DNA of 64,000 nt. It comes from Sorex araneus. Taxonomy: Eukaryota; Chordata; Mammalia; Eulipotyphla; Soricidae. Position 1 is the stretch's first letter; every line of letters begins with the position of its first letter. The translations under genes and the position numbers were made by a program. Below the pieces are notes generated by a model. The model saw only the letters and a program-made list of their open reading frames with translations, had not been told where the DNA came from and ran no database searches. The stretch spans positions 44,761,637-44,825,636 of the forward strand of contig NC_073304.1 of the NCBI RefSeq assembly GCF_027595985.1, in the 5' to 3' direction. Shown here piece by piece: positions 52,393-63,635 of this stretch.

Positions 52393-52701
52393 CTGCCCGA
52401 CCCGCCTCTCCCGGGGCGGGGCCGCCCCAGTCCACACCCAGGCCGCACCCCGGGCCGCGGGCTGGGGGCTCCTGGACATCCCCTGAGACGGCGGCGCCCG
52501 AGTCCCGGGAGCGCAAGCGATGCTCGGGAAAGCGAGCGTTGGGAGCCGGCAGGACTCCCCACCGTCCCTGCCGCCTCTAGGGGTGGGGGTCCCGTGGACA
52601 GCCGCCGCAGCGCTGGGGAGTGGCCGTGGTCACCGCCCTCTCCCCAGTCTCAGCGAGGTGCGGCAGCGCAGCACGGGCTGCTTCCTAGAGGTTTTGCTGT
52701 T

Positions 52702-52862
52702 TGCTTTAGTTTGGGGTTGACACCTGGCGGGTGCTCAGGGCTGACTCCTGGTCTGCGCTCAGGGGTCACTCCTGGTGGACTCGGCAAACCAGAAGGGATA
52801 TCGGGGCTCGAACCCCACCCTACCGGCCGCGTGCAAGGCAAGCGCCCTCCCCGCTGTACTCT
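52702..52862 (-). mobile_element. tRNA-SINE within CpG island
   Basis: Ggggttgacacctggcgggt and gctcgaaccccaccctaccg. Unusually CpG-rich for its divergence. Confidence 0.88.
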
Positions 52863-53117
52863 TTTCGGAGGAGGCCTTGCGCTCGTGGAGTTTCTGAGGG
52901 TCCCGCGGGTCTCGGGGCTGCGCTCACACTTGCTGCAGCTGCGCCTTGGGACACGATCAAACAGCCTTCCCCGCGGGCACCGAGTGCCCTGTCTGGCTCT
53001 CGAGGCGCCGCGGGGTCGTGCCCACGTCCTTGGCCCCCCTGCACCAAGGTGTGAGACCCGCTGCTTCCATGAGACCTTTAGCAGCTGTACGTGCTCAGTA
53101 AATGCTTACCGAGTAAA

Positions 53118-53180
53118 TAAACCTCACTCTGGAATATTAATCAGCCAGAAGAGAAAAAAGAAAAGAAAAGAAAATCTTGC
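53118..53180 (+). mobile_element. Short L1 fragment
   Basis: Cactctggaatattaatcag duplicates L1 sequence at 55145. Confidence 0.5.
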
Positions 53181-53446
53181 TACTAGGAACAAGGCTCTTA
53201 GTCTCAAGTCTTGTCTTCTCCACGATCAGGGCGACTCCTGATGAACCGAGCTGTTTGAGATGGAAGTTCCTTTGGCAAGCGCACGAAAGGACCAGAATAG
53301 ACTCGAAGAAAGGCTGTGCATCAAAGAGCTGCTTCCCAGAAAGATGACCATGTTTCGTCGTATTTATCTAGGTAATCCCTGGGTAAAGTGGTTAAGGAAG
53401 GTTTTTCCTTAAGCTCAGATAAGCACTGGCAAAAAACTAATTCAAG

Positions 53447-53640
53447 GGGCTGGAGCAATAGCACAACGGGGAAGGCGTTTGCCTTACACGCGGCTGACCC
53501 GGCTTCGATTCCCAGCATCCCATATGGTCCCCTGAGCACCGCCAGGAGTGGAAAGCCAGGAGTAGTCTCTGTGCATCGCCAGGTGTGACCCAAAAAGCAA
53601 AACAAAAACAAAAACAAAAACAAAACCCAACCAACCAACC
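53447..53640 (+). mobile_element. tRNA-SINE with (CAAAAA)n tail
   Basis: Ggggctggagcaatagcaca head. Duplication aactaattc at about 53436 and 53652. Confidence 0.92.
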
Positions 53641-53705
53641 AAACAAAAAAGAACTAATTCGAGAGGCAGGAGAGATTGTACAGCTGGTAGTGTACTACCC
53701 TACCG

Positions 53706-53866
53706 GTAGCACTGTAGCACTGTCCTCCCATTGTTCATCGATTTGCTCGAGAGGGCACCAGTAACGTCGTCTCCATTGTGAGACTTGTTACTGTTTTAGG
53801 CATATCAAATTCGCCACGGGTAGCTTGCCAGGCTCTGCCCTGCGGGCAGGATACTCTAAGTAGTAT
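53706..53866 (-). mobile_element. Second SINE family copy with probable TSD
   Basis: Tagcactgtagcactgtcct ... gccacgggtagcttgccagg. Actaccctaccggtag (53694-53709) and actacctaccggtag (53913-53927) flank it together with about 45 bp of AT-rich sequence on the right. Confidence 0.75.
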
Positions 53867-54318
53867 TCTTTAATATTTTGTAACAATTTTAATCAATTTC
53901 TTTTTTTCAGAAACTACCTACCGGTAGTGCGTGAAAAAATAAGAATAGATTAAAGACATAAGTCGACATGTTTAAGACCTGAACTTTATGTAAAGCTCCT
54001 AGAAGAAAATACGGGGGAAAGATTCTTTAACACTTTAAAATTTTTTTTCATGTTATTTAAAAAATTTTTATTTAAAAAAATTTGCAATTTACAAAGTTTT
54101 TCTTCATGCAGTTTCAAGCATTTAGTGTTTTGGCAGCAGTTTTTTTTTTTTTTGGAACTGACATCAAAGCACAAGAAGTGAAAGCAAAAATAATCAAGTG
54201 ACACTACATCAAACCAAAAGTGACCAACAAAATGAGAAGATAAAATTTATGAAAACATTTGCAAACCATGTTTCTGATAAGGGTTAGTCTCCAAAATATA
54301 TGAGAAATTTGTAACACT

Positions 54319-54470
54319 TGGGCTGGAGCAATAGTACAGCAGGTAGAGCACTTGCCTTGCGTGCAGCCAACCCAGGTTCAATCCCTAACACCTAAGATGG
54401 TCCTCAAAGCACTGCCAGGAGTTGTACTCCCAGTCCTTTTGGGTGTGGCCCCCAAACAAAAACAAAATCT
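54319..54470 (+). mobile_element. tRNA-SINE in ancient L1
   Basis: Gggctggagcaatagtacag head and caggttcaatccctaacacc. Confidence 0.88.
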
Positions 54471-54752
54471 TAAGTGGACAAAGAACATGAATTGAATTTT
54501 TTCCCCAAAGAAGAAATATATGGCCAGTAGGTAAACAAAAAGTTCTCAACATCACTAATTATTATGACAATGCAAATTGAAGCTTTAATGAGTTATTAGC
54601 TCATGCCTATTAGAATGACTATTACAAAAAAAGACAACGGTTAAATGCTGAGGAGGATGTGGAGAAAATGGAACCCTGCACACTGTGAGAATGTTTCTTG
54701 TTGTAGCCACTAAGGAAACCGATATGGAGGTTCCTCAAGAAATGACAAAGAG

Positions 54753-54940
54753 GGGCTGGAGCAATAGCACAGCGGGTAAGGCGTTTGCCTTGCACGCGGC
54801 CGACCCGGGTTCGAATCCCAGCATCCCATATGGTCCCCTGAGCACCGCCGGGGTAATTCCTGAGTGCAAAGCCAGGAGTAACCCCTGTGCATCGCCAGGT
54901 ATGACCCAAAAAGCAAAAAAAAAAAAAAAAAAAAAAAAAA
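54753..54940 (+). mobile_element. tRNA-SINE, least diverged copy
   Basis: Perfect B box ggttcgaatcc at 54808-54818, a 26-A tail, and exact duplication gaaatgacaaagag at 54739-54752 and 54941-54954. Confidence 0.97.
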
Positions 54941-55560
54941 GAAATGACAAAGAGAATGAACATATGATCCTGCAACCCTAATCTGTGTCCAAATCCAAAG
55001 CAAATGGCATCACCAAGCATGAGGAAGGAAGTATCTGCCACCCCCGTGTTCATCGAAGCAGTGAAGTATTTACCATAGGCAGGGTATGGAAACCACCTAA
55101 GGGTCTGTTGACAGATGAAGAATAAAGAAGATATTACATAAGCACACTCTAGAATATTAATCAGCCAGAAAAGAAAAAAAGAGAAAATCCTAGTGCTTTG
55201 TGACAACATGGGTAGACCTTGAGGGCATTAGGCAGAATGAAATGTCAGAGAAAGACATGCCACATGATCTCATTTCATGGTAACCCCTGAAAAAAAAAGC
55301 AGAACTAATAGAAGAAAAATGGGATGTTGTTTGAAGGTGGGGTGATGTGGAGGGGGGGTGGAGGTAGTGGTGTGGGGAAAATGAAGAGCGTTGACCAAAG
55401 GGATACAAAAAAGTTATAAGATGAATCAGTTTAGGAATCTAAAGTACAGCCTGAATTCACAAGAAGGTGCTGTATACTTGAAAGTTGCTAGGAGAGTAGG
55501 TCCTAAATATTCTCACCACAAAGAAAAAAAAAAGATGTGAGGCAATACGTATGTGAAGCA

Positions 55561-56230
55561 ACCTTAGTGCACAGTCATTTTACTCTGGAATGGGCAGTTT
55601 TTTTTGGTGAACGTTTTGAGAGAAGTTGCTCTGAGACTCAAATAACAAGATGTAGTTGTGGAGTGCAAAGCACTTGTTTTTTCTGTTCTGTACACACCCA
55701 TTGTATTTTCAGAGCAGAGTCCTGGTGGGACAGACATGAGCTTCTCACTGGGGGGAATCACAAGCGACATCTCCAGGAGTTCCGTCAGGGAGCTCCTGGA
55801 CACTCCCAAGAACCTGGAAGACGCTCCCTTAGGCTGGGGTCCCCACACCAGTTGACAGAGCTTACCACAGGGGTCTATTAGGTCTCATGGAGCAGAAAGA
55901 CACTGCAAGAAAAGTCTTGTTCTTGCAAGAGCCTGAGTCTAAAGGCTGGTTCGTAACCTCAGTGAGATGAAGGAAGTCTGGCCACTGGTATCCAGGCTAT
56001 CCCGTAGGGAGACCATTACATGTGGTGACTGAGTTTATTCCCCAGACCCACACGGAAAATGCATGTGTGGAACTGTACACAGTTCGCCTCTGATGTAATG
56101 TGAGTGAAAGATGAAAATTAACGAAAGGTTCAAGTTACTTTTTGTATAACAAATTTATGTATGTTTTAGCCATGTGGGTCTTTATCTAGTTCCATAGCTC
56201 TAATAAAATAAGTTAAAAAAATCTATGCTT
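55561..56230 (+). other. Unassigned segment with polyadenylation-like end
   Basis: Contains a 65-codon open frame (55658-55855) with a plausible composition, and an AATAAA at 56201-56206 followed by an A-rich stretch. No family recognised and no flanking duplication seen. Confidence 0.3.
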
Positions 56231-56366
56231 CCCAGTGGGCTGCAAAATGTTCTATGGACTTCAAGGTTAGATAAGGTGATTCAAATGAGGACTACATGAT
56301 TATCTGTGATGTCAGAGGACAAACAATATGTGACAAAGCTATATATTACTAAGGAAACCAAAGAAA

Positions 56367-56540
56367 GGGGGCTGGAGAGCTACTATAGTGGGTAAGGTGC
56401 TTGTCTTACAAGTGGCTAACCACAGTTTAATCCTTGGCACTGCATGTAGTCTCCTGAGCACTCCCAGGAGTTACCCTGAGCATAAAGTCATGAGTAGGTC
56501 CTGAGCACCTCAGGTGCAGCCCCAAGAGTAAAACAAGCAA
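56367..56540 (+). mobile_element. tRNA-SINE
   Basis: Gggggctggagagctactat head and tagtctcctgagcactccca. Confidence 0.82.
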
Positions 56541-56883
56541 ATAAAACCCTAAGGAAGGAAACAAATGCAAAAATATGGAAGTTAACTTCAACCATTGCCC
56601 CTATCAAAAAGTCTGGAAACAGTCATTGTTGGGGTGTAGTGATAAAAGATCCCTCATCCATGGCTGGCAGGTTCAGCCTTCTGGAAAGCAATATACAGAG
56701 ATCTATATCCAAAACATAGGAATAGAACTTCCGTACAACCCAGTGATATCACTTCTTGGCATCTATCCCCCATACACAAAAACATTAATTCAAGTAAATA
56801 TACATACACTTAAGTCCATCACCACACTTAGTATAATAGCCAAATATGGAAACACCCCAAATGCCTAACTAAGTCAAGAAGTT

Positions 56884-57015
56884 GTTGCAACTGACCCGGG
56901 TTCAAATCCCAGCATTCCATATGGTCCTCTGAGCACTGCCAGGAGTAATTCCTGAGTGCAGAGCCAGGAGTAACCCCTGTGCATCGCTGGGTGTGACCCA
57001 AAAAGAAAAAAAAAG
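56884..57015 (+). mobile_element. tRNA-SINE, 5'-truncated
   Basis: Lacks the A-box half; begins near actgacccgggttcaaatcc. Agaagttgt-type repeats flank it. Confidence 0.9.
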
Positions 57016-57221
57016 TTGTGGTCACAATGGAATACTATGTAAGTCTAAGAAAAAGTGAAATTATGCAGTTTGCAGCAACACGGATTGAACTAGAGGATAT
57101 CATGGAACCGTATCATGGTGAGTAACATCAGTCAGAAGGAAAGGGATAAATATAGAATGATCTCTTTTGTATGTGGGAATTAACAATACACAATAAGGTA
57201 GCAACAAAAGTGATCCACACA

Positions 57222-57395
57222 GGGGCTGGAACAATAATACAGTGGGTGGGGCGTTTGCCTTGCACAGGGCCTACCCGAGTTCAATTCTCAGCAACCCATA
57301 TGGTCCCCCAAGCACTGCCAGGAGTAATTCCTGAGTACAAAGCCAGGAGTAACCCCTGTGCATTGCCGGGAGTGATTCAAAAAGAAAAAAAAAGT
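57222..57395 (+). mobile_element. tRNA-SINE with TSD
   Basis: Aagtgatccacaca before and aagtgctccacaca after (one mismatch). Confidence 0.92.
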
Positions 57396-57639
57396 GCTCC
57401 ACACAATTGAGTTATGGGGAGGGGGGTGAGAGGGAGTGAAAAGGAAGGTATTCAATTCCTTGGGGGAGGGAGGTGGGTGTAGTGGTAATGGGTGTCGTGT
57501 TGGGATTATGTCCATGAGAAATTATTGATAGTATTGTAAATCACAGAATCTCAACTGATAATTCTTTTTCTAATGCATTGAAATGAAAGAGAAAAGGGAT
57601 AAAAATAAAACTCCAACCTTTTCTCCCTTTCTGCTCCCA

Positions 57640-58080
57640 GCACTGACTACATCATGGTCACAAGGGCCCCCTTTCTTCCCCCTGGCACACAAGACTCGGT
57701 CCTTGCCCACAGGCTGTTCCCTGTGCCTGGAATGCCCTTCTTCTGTTATCTACTCTCTCCCACTGCCTTTGAGTTTTTGTTTAGCCATTTTTTTTTTGTA
57801 CTGGCTCCAAAACTCAGCCACCTGTTTAAAATGCAGCTCTTTTCCCCCAAACCCTTCTGCTGCCAAATCCCCTTTTTTTCCAATCTACTTTTCTTGCAAG
57901 AAATAGAATTTTTGATAGTTAACAAAAAGTTCATTTGTCCATTTCCTTCATGCTGCAGAATTTATTTCTTAGCTCTACTATTTCCAGCTGGTTCCCCCAG
58001 CCTTTCTGCTATGCCCTACCCTGATCCCAGAGTCCCTGGATGCAGCGTTCTCTGATGACACATAGTAGGCACTCAGTATT
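57640..58080 (-). mobile_element. Possible old L2-like sequence
   Basis: Ggctgttccctgtgcctgga followed by atgcccttc is a pattern I associate with antisense L2-type repeats. The rest is too diverged to assign. Confidence 0.35.
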
Positions 58081-58106
58081 TGCTAAGTGAAACAATTCTT
58101 TGTGTT

Positions 58107-58290
58107 TTGTTTTGGTTTTTCTTTTTGCTTTTTGGGTCACCCCAGCGATGCACAGGGGTTATTCCTGGCTCATACACTCAGGAATTACTCCTGGCAGTGC
58201 TCAGGGAACATATGGGATGCTGGGAATTGAACCCCGGTTGGCCCCATTCAAAGCAAACACCCTACCCGCTGTGCTATTGCTCCGTCTTAG
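58107..58290 (-). mobile_element. tRNA-SINE
   Basis: Aggggttattcctggctcat and ggaattgaaccccggttggc. Confidence 0.9.
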
Positions 58291-58397
58291 TGCAGGCTTT
58301 AGAGTAAATCCTGTACTCTGATTTTATCACTTGCGGTATACTTCCTTCTAGCTAACTTCCTTCTTGTTATCTTAAAACTGATTTTTAAAAAAGAAAT

Positions 58398-58492
58398 ACA
58401 GGCCTAAGAAGATAGAACAGAGGTTAAGGCACTTACGTGTGGTGGGTGCACGGGTACTACATGGTCCTCCAGCACTGCTGGGTGTGGCCTTG
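58398..58492 (+). mobile_element. tRNA-SINE, shortened
   Basis: Ctaagaagatagaacagagg head and ccagcactgctgggtgtggc. Confidence 0.6.
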
Positions 58493-59219
58493 GAGCCCTC
58501 TCACTCCTTCACCCCCACTCTCCTCCCTCCCCCCATCCCCAACACACACAGGGGTTGGGATGCATTCCCAGTACTGCAGTGACAAGTAGCACCACATCGT
58601 CAGGGACTTGCATTGAATAGGTCCTGTTGACTGAGCATCTTCAGATGGGGATCCCGGATCTCTTGAGCACTGTTTGGGGAATTCCCCCCAATTTTTTTCA
58701 TGAGTGAAAAGAATTTAATAGAGAGGTTGCTATGTTTGTAAATAAACAAAACAAAACAAACCCCCAAATCTTTGTGATGTTTATTTCCCAGGGAACAGGC
58801 TAAAAGTAACCACTTGTTTTGGATAAACAAATAATGGCAAATCAAGTCCACTAGGAAAAAATTACCTGCCCACTCTAATACATTTTGCACAGGAAATTCA
58901 AGCTAGGTATTTTCTCCTTTTAACCTCACCTTATTTTTTATTTCACAAAACAGTTAAGCATTGTGGCCTTGTTTTAAGTTTCAGGGAAAAGGGTTAACTA
59001 ATCTATGCTCACACATGCAGGAACAGAATTTGGAAGTTCTGCTTTTCTAACTCTTCTAGTGAATCTTGAGGAGAGAAGCCTTCAGCAGCTGGCCAGTGTA
59101 AACTCTGAAACTAATTCCTAAACAATTAATTAATTATGTAAAGAGGATTTCCGTCAGTTTCCAGCAGAGGAGGCAAAAGACCCCTGGACGGAATGTGGGT
59201 GGAACTGAGCAAGGTCCTT

Positions 59220-59395
59220 GGGGTGTCCAGGATAAATCTGAAATAAAAATAAAATTTATGTAACAATAAATTTGGGATACTTTGTGGAGGGAGGAGGATA
59301 CTCTGGGTATGGATTTGGTTTTGGAATGAAGTACACATAAAACCATTATTGTAGATCACAGCACCTCAATAATGGTTCAAATTAAAAAAGAAATC
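59220..59395 (+). mobile_element. Possible L1-like 3' end
   Basis: Gggtatggatttggttttgg and tattgtagatcacagcacct resemble the L1 tails above, ending in an A-rich run. Confidence 0.35.
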
Positions 59396-60514
59396 TGGGT
59401 GGGCTGGTGCTGCTCAGGTGTGCTTTAGATTTGTACTTGAACCTCACTGGGTTCTGGATGAGTCACTGGGTGCCAGCGGGTGGGGGGAGGGGATCTCTAT
59501 GAAATTCTACCCCCTTCTCTGAAGAGGGAATCTGGCAACCAATGGCCTTGAATGGCTCATTCATGGTCAATGACTAACCTGTGGGTATTATAAAGAGGAT
59601 TTGCCATAGGAATGGTCTTTGTTTCTGAGGAAAATGTTCTAAATCTTAAGACTTTGAGTCATTCGGTCACATGGTCAGGCGTGGCACCACTACCCACACT
59701 AGTTAGCCATGGTGATGTTAACCAAGCAGGTTGTTATAGAAACAAAGAATGAATCACCTTCTTGCCTTTCTTTCCAGTAATCTTTGGTTGGTTTGGGGGC
59801 CGACAAAAATCACGTCCTTGCTACTTAGCTGATTTGTTTAAGCACACTTGTGTGGTCAGATATATTTTTGGCTTTTCTTCCTTATTTGCACATCTCCGTA
59901 CACCCTTTTGTGCCAACTTCATGCCCCCTAAAGCTAAGTGAAGCATTTTACCATAATCCGGGTGTGCCTAACAATTTATAATCTGTACACATGCAGTAAA
60001 TAGCTCTTGATACCCAAACCAAAGCCCCTATAAGTTCTCTCAATGTAGGTTCAAAAAGCAATGCAATAAAATCACGAAAATACTGTTGAATCATACTTCA
60101 TGTATGAATCACTCTGCCATCTGACAAAAGGGTCAAGCCTAATATCACCACTCAAGCAACTGGCTGACTGGTCTATATATTGAGATTTTTAAACCCCTGG
60201 TACAAAATCTGCAGAAACATTTCTCCAGAAGGGTGTGTTGAGGGCACTGAAGAGAGTTGGCGGGGCACCAGGGGCCCAGAAGGCATCAGGTTGAGGGATG
60301 AGAAAGTTAGAGAAAGTCAGAAGAGATTAGGATATGAACATGAGAGTTAGTAGAGGCCCTTTCAAGGTGAATGAAAAAGAGAGGAAGGAAAACTTGAAGG
60401 AGAAAGCAAAGGCAACTTTTTTGTGTGAGGCAGTGGGGAGTGTGGTAGGAGGCAGAAACTGGGCTACTCCTGACATTGCCCATCCAATCAACTTGATGAT
60501 CAACACTTGGTCTT

Positions 60515-60655
60515 AGGATATAGCGCTTAGGCCCTGCAATGTCAGGGACCACTGAGGCCATCTCAGCTGTGCTTGGGAGATTACTTGGTGCTGCAGATAA
60601 AGCTTGATTTGCATGCAGTCTAACATCCTGGACTACCTCTTTGTTCCTCAGAGTC
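60515..60655 (-). mobile_element. Possible SINE remnant
   Basis: Tgcagataaagcttgatttg and ttgcatgcagtctaacatcc, weak. Confidence 0.35.
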
Positions 60656-61461
60656 TTATTTTTTCAAAACCAAACTTTTAATTAGAAAATAGAACTGGAG
60701 AGGAAGGATGGAGAAAGGAAAGTAGGATTGTGGGAATGTAAAAAGCATCAGTGAACACAGAACAAGTGAGACAAGAGTCAAGAAATTATTTAGAAATCAC
60801 AGCCCTCCAATGATTCAGAGAAGGAAAGAATGTTGCACAAAAGAGAAGATGCTTGTGGGATAAAAATGAAAATATGTTTAAATCTCATTGAGAAATTGAG
60901 AACAGATTCCATGAATAGCAAGTCATGGGTAAGCAAAGATATCTTTCCAGTCTCCACATCTGGACCCTGGGGGACCCATGGTACATGTGACAATTCTGTT
61001 TCCCCAGGGTCAGCACTTCCAGGTGACAAGTGGGATGCTGAGTGATGAATTGTGACACTGAATTTGGCATATTGAATGCTAACAAGTGGATTTTGAGTTG
61101 GAAACGTGAACCTTGTGGCTGGCAGATGGAGGGACTAAGAGAGGCTGGGTCTTGTGGGGACACGGTTCATGCTTAGGAGACAGAGCAGTTTCCGATTCTA
61201 GACCAGAGGCCTGAGATTGCTGCTCCCAAGCTTTGTCATCTGAACATTTCATTGCTTCAGAGGCATTTTTTGAGGGACGTTATTGGTGCTCTTAACGTTT
61301 CACAAAATCACCTCTCTCAACTCAATAAATGAGCCGGTTCTTCAGGCCCACAAATAATATGGCGTCAGTGTCTACACCCAGTCAAATGCTTTCAGAAGGG
61401 TCCCTGCAGCAACTAGAGTCCCTCATAGTGTGAAGACTATGATAGGCTTAGAAATGAGACC

Positions 61462-61640
61462 TTCTGAGCTGGAGAGTACAGCAGATAGAATATTTGCCTT
61501 GGAAGCACCTGAATTGGGTTCAGTCCCTGGAGGATAGGATCATACAGTCTCCTGAGCACTGCCAGGAGTAATTCCTGAGTGCAGAGCCAGGAGTAACCTC
61601 TGAGCATCACTGAGTGTACCTCCATTCCCTCACCCTCAAA
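61462..61640 (+). mobile_element. tRNA-SINE
   Basis: Gagctggagagtacagcaga head and gcagagccaggagtaacctc. Confidence 0.85.
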
Positions 61641-61924
61641 ATAAAGGAGACCCTGCTTCTCAGATAGGGAAGTCAGCAGCACCAGAGAATGAAAATCTCC
61701 CTGGGCAAAAGCATGTTGAAAGTGTCTTTTTCAAGGCAAACTAGAGGAGACAGAGAGTGGAGGGTCTTGGACATTCTGGTGGCATAAAATGCAATGACTT
61801 AGTGCACCAAACCATAAATTTTGATGCTATTGCAACCATGGTACCTAAATGACAATTTTAAAAAGGAAAGGAAGAATGAAAAACAAGGAAGAGAAAGAGA
61901 AAAAAAAAAGAAAGAAAAAGGCCA

Positions 61925-62105
61925 TTTTGACCGAAGACATAATATAGGAAGCAAGGTGTTTATCTTGTATATGATGACCCCAGTTCAATCTCTGCCACGT
62001 CATGCATGGTCCTCTGAGCACCAACAGGAGTGATCCCTGAGCACAAAGCTAAGAAGAAGCCCTGAACACTTCCAGGTAGGCCCCCCTCCCACCCCCCAAA
62101 AAAAT
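61925..62105 (+). mobile_element. tRNA-SINE, diverged
   Basis: Ccagttcaatctctgccacg and gcaccaacaggagtgatccc. Confidence 0.7.
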
Positions 62106-62713
62106 TAGGTTCTTCTTCAGCCCAGACTTTTCCTTATCATCTCGGCCCTTTCTTGTCTCAAACCTGACCTGAGGTCTGTCTCCCACATTAGCTCCCACAC
62201 AAATCCATGATTTGACCATGGTCACCTTCCCAGGTCCAGTGGGCATGTGCCACACCCATTAGGCCCTCACACCAGCTCTTGTTGCTGACAGAGCCCGTGC
62301 AGAGTGCCGCTATTCCATACAGCCTCTCCGAGGAGCCCTAGGGCAAGCGAGAGGGACAGAGCAGCAACCCAGCTGCGCCACTGTCACAAAGCACCTCAAT
62401 CTAGGCTAAACAACATACATTTACCTTTATTTTAACTGACTGGGGAGTGTGGGGGGAGGCAGAAGGATGGACCCCAAGATCTCAGGCACGTGCTACATAG
62501 ATATGTACACCTGTACTTGTGGACCCAGGTAGGGTCCTGAGGGCATGGGGTCACAGACTCTGCTTCCTCCAAGGCTCTGATTGATGGGGTTCCCCTCATG
62601 GAATCTCAGCGTGATCTTCCCCTGGGGTCTGCTAGGCTCTGAATTTCCTCTTCTTCTAAGACCAGTGTCTTACTGGATTTGGGCCACTCTAAAGAGTTCA
62701 TTTTAACTTATTG

Positions 62714-62716
<3 letters not shown>

Positions 62717-62778
<62 letters not shown>

Positions 62779-62783
62779 TCTCA
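62717..62783. repeat. (CT)n microsatellite
   Basis: About 33 CT units leading into the tail end of an inverted SINE. Confidence 0.96.
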
Positions 62784-62794
62784 TTTTTAATTTT

Positions 62795-62957
62795 TTGGCT
62801 TTTTGGTCACACCAAAAAATCCAGGGTTGTTTTTGGTTCCGCACTCAGGAGTTACTCCTGGCAGTGCTCAGAGGACCATATGGGATGCAGGGATCAAGCC
62901 TGGCTTGGCTACATGGAAGGCAAATGCCCTACCTGCTGTACTATAACTCTGGCTTCC
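62795..62957 (-). mobile_element. tRNA-SINE with CT-rich tail side
   Basis: Ccgcactcaggagttactcc and ggggatcaagcc-like head; preceded by the (CT)n array. Confidence 0.85.
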
Positions 62958-63576
62958 TTACTAAGCTCTTTAAGGCCCCATGAGCACTTGCTGAAGTATT
63001 CGTGGTGAGGGCATGGATAGAAGGACTTGCAGGGGTGTAATACAGCTCAGAGCAGAGAGGGTTGAGGAGTTATTTAGCGAATCTTGACAGGAAAGATTTC
63101 TCCCAGGAGGTGAGAGCTGAATACCTCGTTCTGATGAAATGCTAATGAGAAGGGGGAGCATGGGTAGGTTTGAGATTGGAAGGAAAGAGGGAACAATGAG
63201 AAGCTCCGGGAGGGCCATGGAAACCAGTGTCCAGAGAGGCATGGTTCGCTGTCCTCACTATATCCTCCCAGGGGGCACTCCACAGCCAGGAGAGCCCTCC
63301 ACCACCTCCACCCCGCCGGAGCAGCAGAGTCTTGAGAGGAAACTCTTAAGATAAACTGAGCACGTGGGAACCTTCTCAGGATCTTGTGGCTCAGCCCAGA
63401 GAGGCCCAGGCGGTCAGCTGTGCCTGTCTCTGTCCACGTGGGAACCATATGGAACAGGTTCTGTCATATGAATAAAACTGAAAAAGTTAGCCTGCAGAGA
63501 AGAAAAAAAGGCGCGTCATGAATTCTGGAAAGATTTATTTAAATTCCCACTTTCAGACCTTTTAGGGCCCTAGTCA

Positions 63577-63633
<57 letters not shown>
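63577..63633. repeat. (GT)n microsatellite
   Basis: About 28 GT units in intergenic DNA. Confidence 0.97.

Positions 63634-63635
<2 letters not shown>

Larger units (their letters stand above)
51850..53060. promoter_or_regulatory. LGALS3: CpG island, LGALS3 promoter region
   Basis: GC-rich with many CpG dinucleotides, in sharp contrast to the AT-rich flanks. GC-box-like ggggcggggccgcccc lies at about 52414-52430, just upstream of the inferred minus-strand start, with no clear TATA box. A CpG-rich inverted SINE sits at 52702-52862 inside the island. Confidence 0.75.
53935..55560 (+). mobile_element. Ancient L1 (ORF2 end and 3'UTR), interrupted by two SINEs
   Basis: Landmarks ctcctagaagaaaatacggg, tctccaaaatatatgagaaa, ctgaggaggatgtggagaaa, catatgatcctgcaacccta and gacatgccacatgatctcat run in L1 order. 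SINEs lie at 54319-54470 and 54753-54940. Confidence 0.75.
56585..57555 (+). mobile_element. Old L1 3' end with two nested SINEs
   Basis: Landmarks gtacaacccagtgatatcac, tggaatactatgtaagtcta, aacatcagtcagaaggaaag and a G-rich 3'UTR. SINEs at 56884-57015 and 57222-57395 are much less diverged than the host L1. Confidence 0.75.
58493..61461. other. Intergenic, mostly unassigned
   Basis: Apart from the weak L1-like and SINE remnants listed, unique-looking DNA with no exon-like frames I can support. Confidence 0.5.

Noticed and set aside
52348-53241. 297-codon plus-strand open frame across the CpG island
   Set aside because: GC-rich DNA has few stops by chance. The frame runs through an inverted SINE and opposes LGALS3, with Arg/Pro-rich composition and no known domain.
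54753-54830. Functional tRNA gene
   Set aside because: The A and B boxes are those of the SINE head; there is no acceptor-stem pairing and the SINE body follows.
54622-55209. 195-codon minus-strand frame
   Set aside because: Composed of antisense ancient L1 and a young SINE.
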